A stretch of 64,000 nucleotides of DNA from Microbacterium sp. SD291 (GTDB lineage: Bacteria; Actinomycetota; Actinomycetes; Actinomycetales; Microbacteriaceae), in NCBI RefSeq assembly GCF_017355365.1, contig NZ_JADIJR010000001.1, forward strand, positions 1 through 64,000, read 5' to 3'. This document shows, in pieces, positions 27,001 through 30,000 of this stretch. The stretch's first letter is position 1. Every line of letters begins with the position of its first letter. Under the pieces are notes generated by a model. The model was not told the DNA's origin. It was given only the letters and a program-made list of their open reading frames with translations, and did not search any database. The translations under genes and the position numbers were made by a program.

Positions 27001-30000
27001 ATGGCCGACGGCGACGAGTCCGACGACATCGTGTTCGGCGACGCGGTCCTCTTCGTCCGGACACCGGGCGACTGGACCAGCGGCCGGTTCCAGACGCTGT
27101 GCGGCACGCTGCTCTACAGCCGCAGCGACATCCTCACCGCCGCGAATCTGTGCAACGGCGCGCCGGTGCCCACGGAGAACACCTCCGGACATCTGCTCGT
27201 CGACGGCACGCCTCGGCCGTACCGCGACCCCGACGGCGCGCCGTGGTGGGCGGAGTACGACGTGACGGACCTGTTCCACGACTTCGCCTCCGACGCGGGC
27301 GCGAAGTGGGCGGGCACCTGGGGCAACGATCACCTCGCAGGCGGACAGGCGAACGACCTGCTGTTCGGCCAGCTGGGCGACGACGTGATGCAGGGCGACG
27401 GTGACATCGACCGCGCCTTCCGCCGCTGGATCGACGACCACACCGCCGCGATCCACGTCGGCGCCTCGCGCACCCCGCTCGGCTGCGTCGGCGCCGCCGG
27501 CTCCATGGTGTGCGACTACACCGGCGTGCTCGTGGTCGTCGCTGCGGTGGAAGCTGCGACCGACGGGCAGGACTATCTGGAGGGCAACGCCGGCAACGAC
27601 GTGATCTTCGGCGGACTCGGGCAGGACGACCTCGTCGGCGGGTCGAGCGACTTCTTCAGCCTCGACACGCCCGACATGCGCCCCGACGGGCTTCCGGCGC
27701 CGAACGGCGCCTACCTGCCTGGTCACGACCGTGGTGCGGACATCCTGTTCGGCGGCGCCGGCACCCGTATCGGCATCAACGACCAGACCACGGGTGCAGG
27801 CGCCCTCGCCAGCACTCCAGGGACCGGCGGCTCCCTGGCCGACGCGACGCCCGCGAACGACATGGACGCACGCGACTCCGACACGATGATCGGCGACAAC
27901 GGACGCATCATCCGGATCGTCGGCACCGCCCACGTCGACGTCAATGGGAACGCGAACACGGGGTCGATCGGCGTCGCGCCGACGCCCGGGCCGAACTACG
28001 TGACCTTCGTGTACGACGTTCACGGGGGAATCGATGCGGGCTCCCAGCGGATCGTCGTCCGGGGCGTGCACCTGCTCGACTACACGGTCGGCGGCCCCGA
28101 CTACCGCCCAGAGGAGTTCGGACCCGGCGCGGGCGCCGACTGTCACGACTCGGTGACGCAGCCCGTCTGCTCGAGTGTGCTCGACACGTCGGCCGGTGCG
28201 TGGAAGACCAGCCAGATCGGCGGACGCGACGAAGTCCACGGCGAGACCGGCGCCGACACCGTGTACGGCGGCGCAGACCATGACATCCTCTTCGGAGACG
28301 CCCAGAACGACGATCTGATCGGCGGCTGGGGCAACGACTGGATCTCCGGCGGCACCGGCTCCGACGGCATCCTCGGCGACGACGGACGCATCTTCACCAG
28401 CCGCAACGCCGGATGCTCCGTCGCCTCGACCGCGATCTGCACCGAGTTCGCCGAGCCCCTCTACGGCGTCCGCCGGCTGCGCACGGTCGACCCCGACACG
28501 AAGACCAGCCAGGGCGACGTGCTGGGGGAGTACATCTACACGCCGGGCCAGGTGCAGACCGCGACCATCAACGTCGCAGGAGCCCTCGTGAAGAGCGTCG
28601 ACCTCACCGTCTACAACCTGGGCCCCGACACGAACCAGAGCCAGCAGCACGTCGCCAACCAGCCGACCTTCGACGCCAACAACTCCGACGACATCATCTT
28701 CGGAGGCTGGGGAGGCGACTGGATCCACGGCGGTGCCGGCGACGACGCCATCAGCGGAGCCGAGGCGATCGGCGTCGGCGGCGCCTCGGGCTACGCGCAG
28801 CACTTCGACGCTGACGGAGACCCGATCGGCCTCGAGTACATCGACTTCGCCCACCCGTGGAACCCCGGCGACGTGCTGCACTTCGGCGCAGACACCAACC
28901 CGTGGCACGCCAACAACCACAACGAGCTGCGACTGGGTGAGTTCGTCCTGTACGACGAGTACGACCCGCGCCGCGCCATCCTGTTCGACGGCGCAGGCTC
29001 CGTCTGGCGCTGCACCTCCACGTCGCCGAGCGGCCACACCTGCACCGGCAGCGCCGAACGGGCGCTGTTCCCGAACCAGTGGTTCCTCAACAACGAGGAT
29101 CTCACCGGCGACCACGTCACCGCCTGCATCGCCGTCGACAACCAGGGCAGCTGCACAGCCACGACAGGCACGCAGCGGTCCGACGGCGACGACATGATCT
29201 TCGGCGACCTCGGCAACGACTGGCTCGTCGGCGGCACCGGCAAGGACACGCTGTGGGGCGGGTGGGGCAACGATCTCCACCAGGCCGATGACGATCTGCA
29301 CTCCGGCTGCGTCATGATGCAGTCCAACGGCACCTGCACGCAGACCGGCGACACCTGGCTGAACGACACCCCGGACGGCGTCAACTCGAGCTTCCAGGAT
29401 CGCGTGTTCGGCGGCGCCGGCCTCGACATCCTGATCGGGAACACCGGCGGCGACCGCCTGATCGACTGGGTCGGCGAGTTCAACTCGTACATCGTGCCGT
29501 TCTCGCCCTTCGGCATCGCGACCGTGAGTCGCCAGGTGGAGCCCCAGCTGCCCGAGTTCCTGTACGCGCTCAGCAGGAGCCAGGGCGCGGATCTCACCCG
29601 CTGGAGCGACGAGGGCACGGAGCAGATCCGCAACGGCGAGCCGTTCGGCGAACTCGGTCTCATCACGCAGCACGATCACGGACAGTGGCAGACGCAGACC
29701 GGCGGCCCGACCGACCCGCAGGCGGGCAACATCCCGGGCGGGCGGCGGGACACGCTCCGCGGGTCCGACTTCAACGACGGCACGATGCAGGGCTTCGCGA
29801 CGGACTCCGGTATCTTCTCGGTGCAGCAGGGCGTCCTCAAGGTCACGGCCGCGGACTCCAGCGGCGACGCGATCGCGGTCTGGTACTCCGACGCCTACAA
29901 GAGCGTCTACTACGAGCTGTCGGCGAAGATCTCGATGGACAAGCCCACCGGCGGGTGGAAGGCGAACGCCTACATCGTGTTCGACTACTTCAGCCCGACC

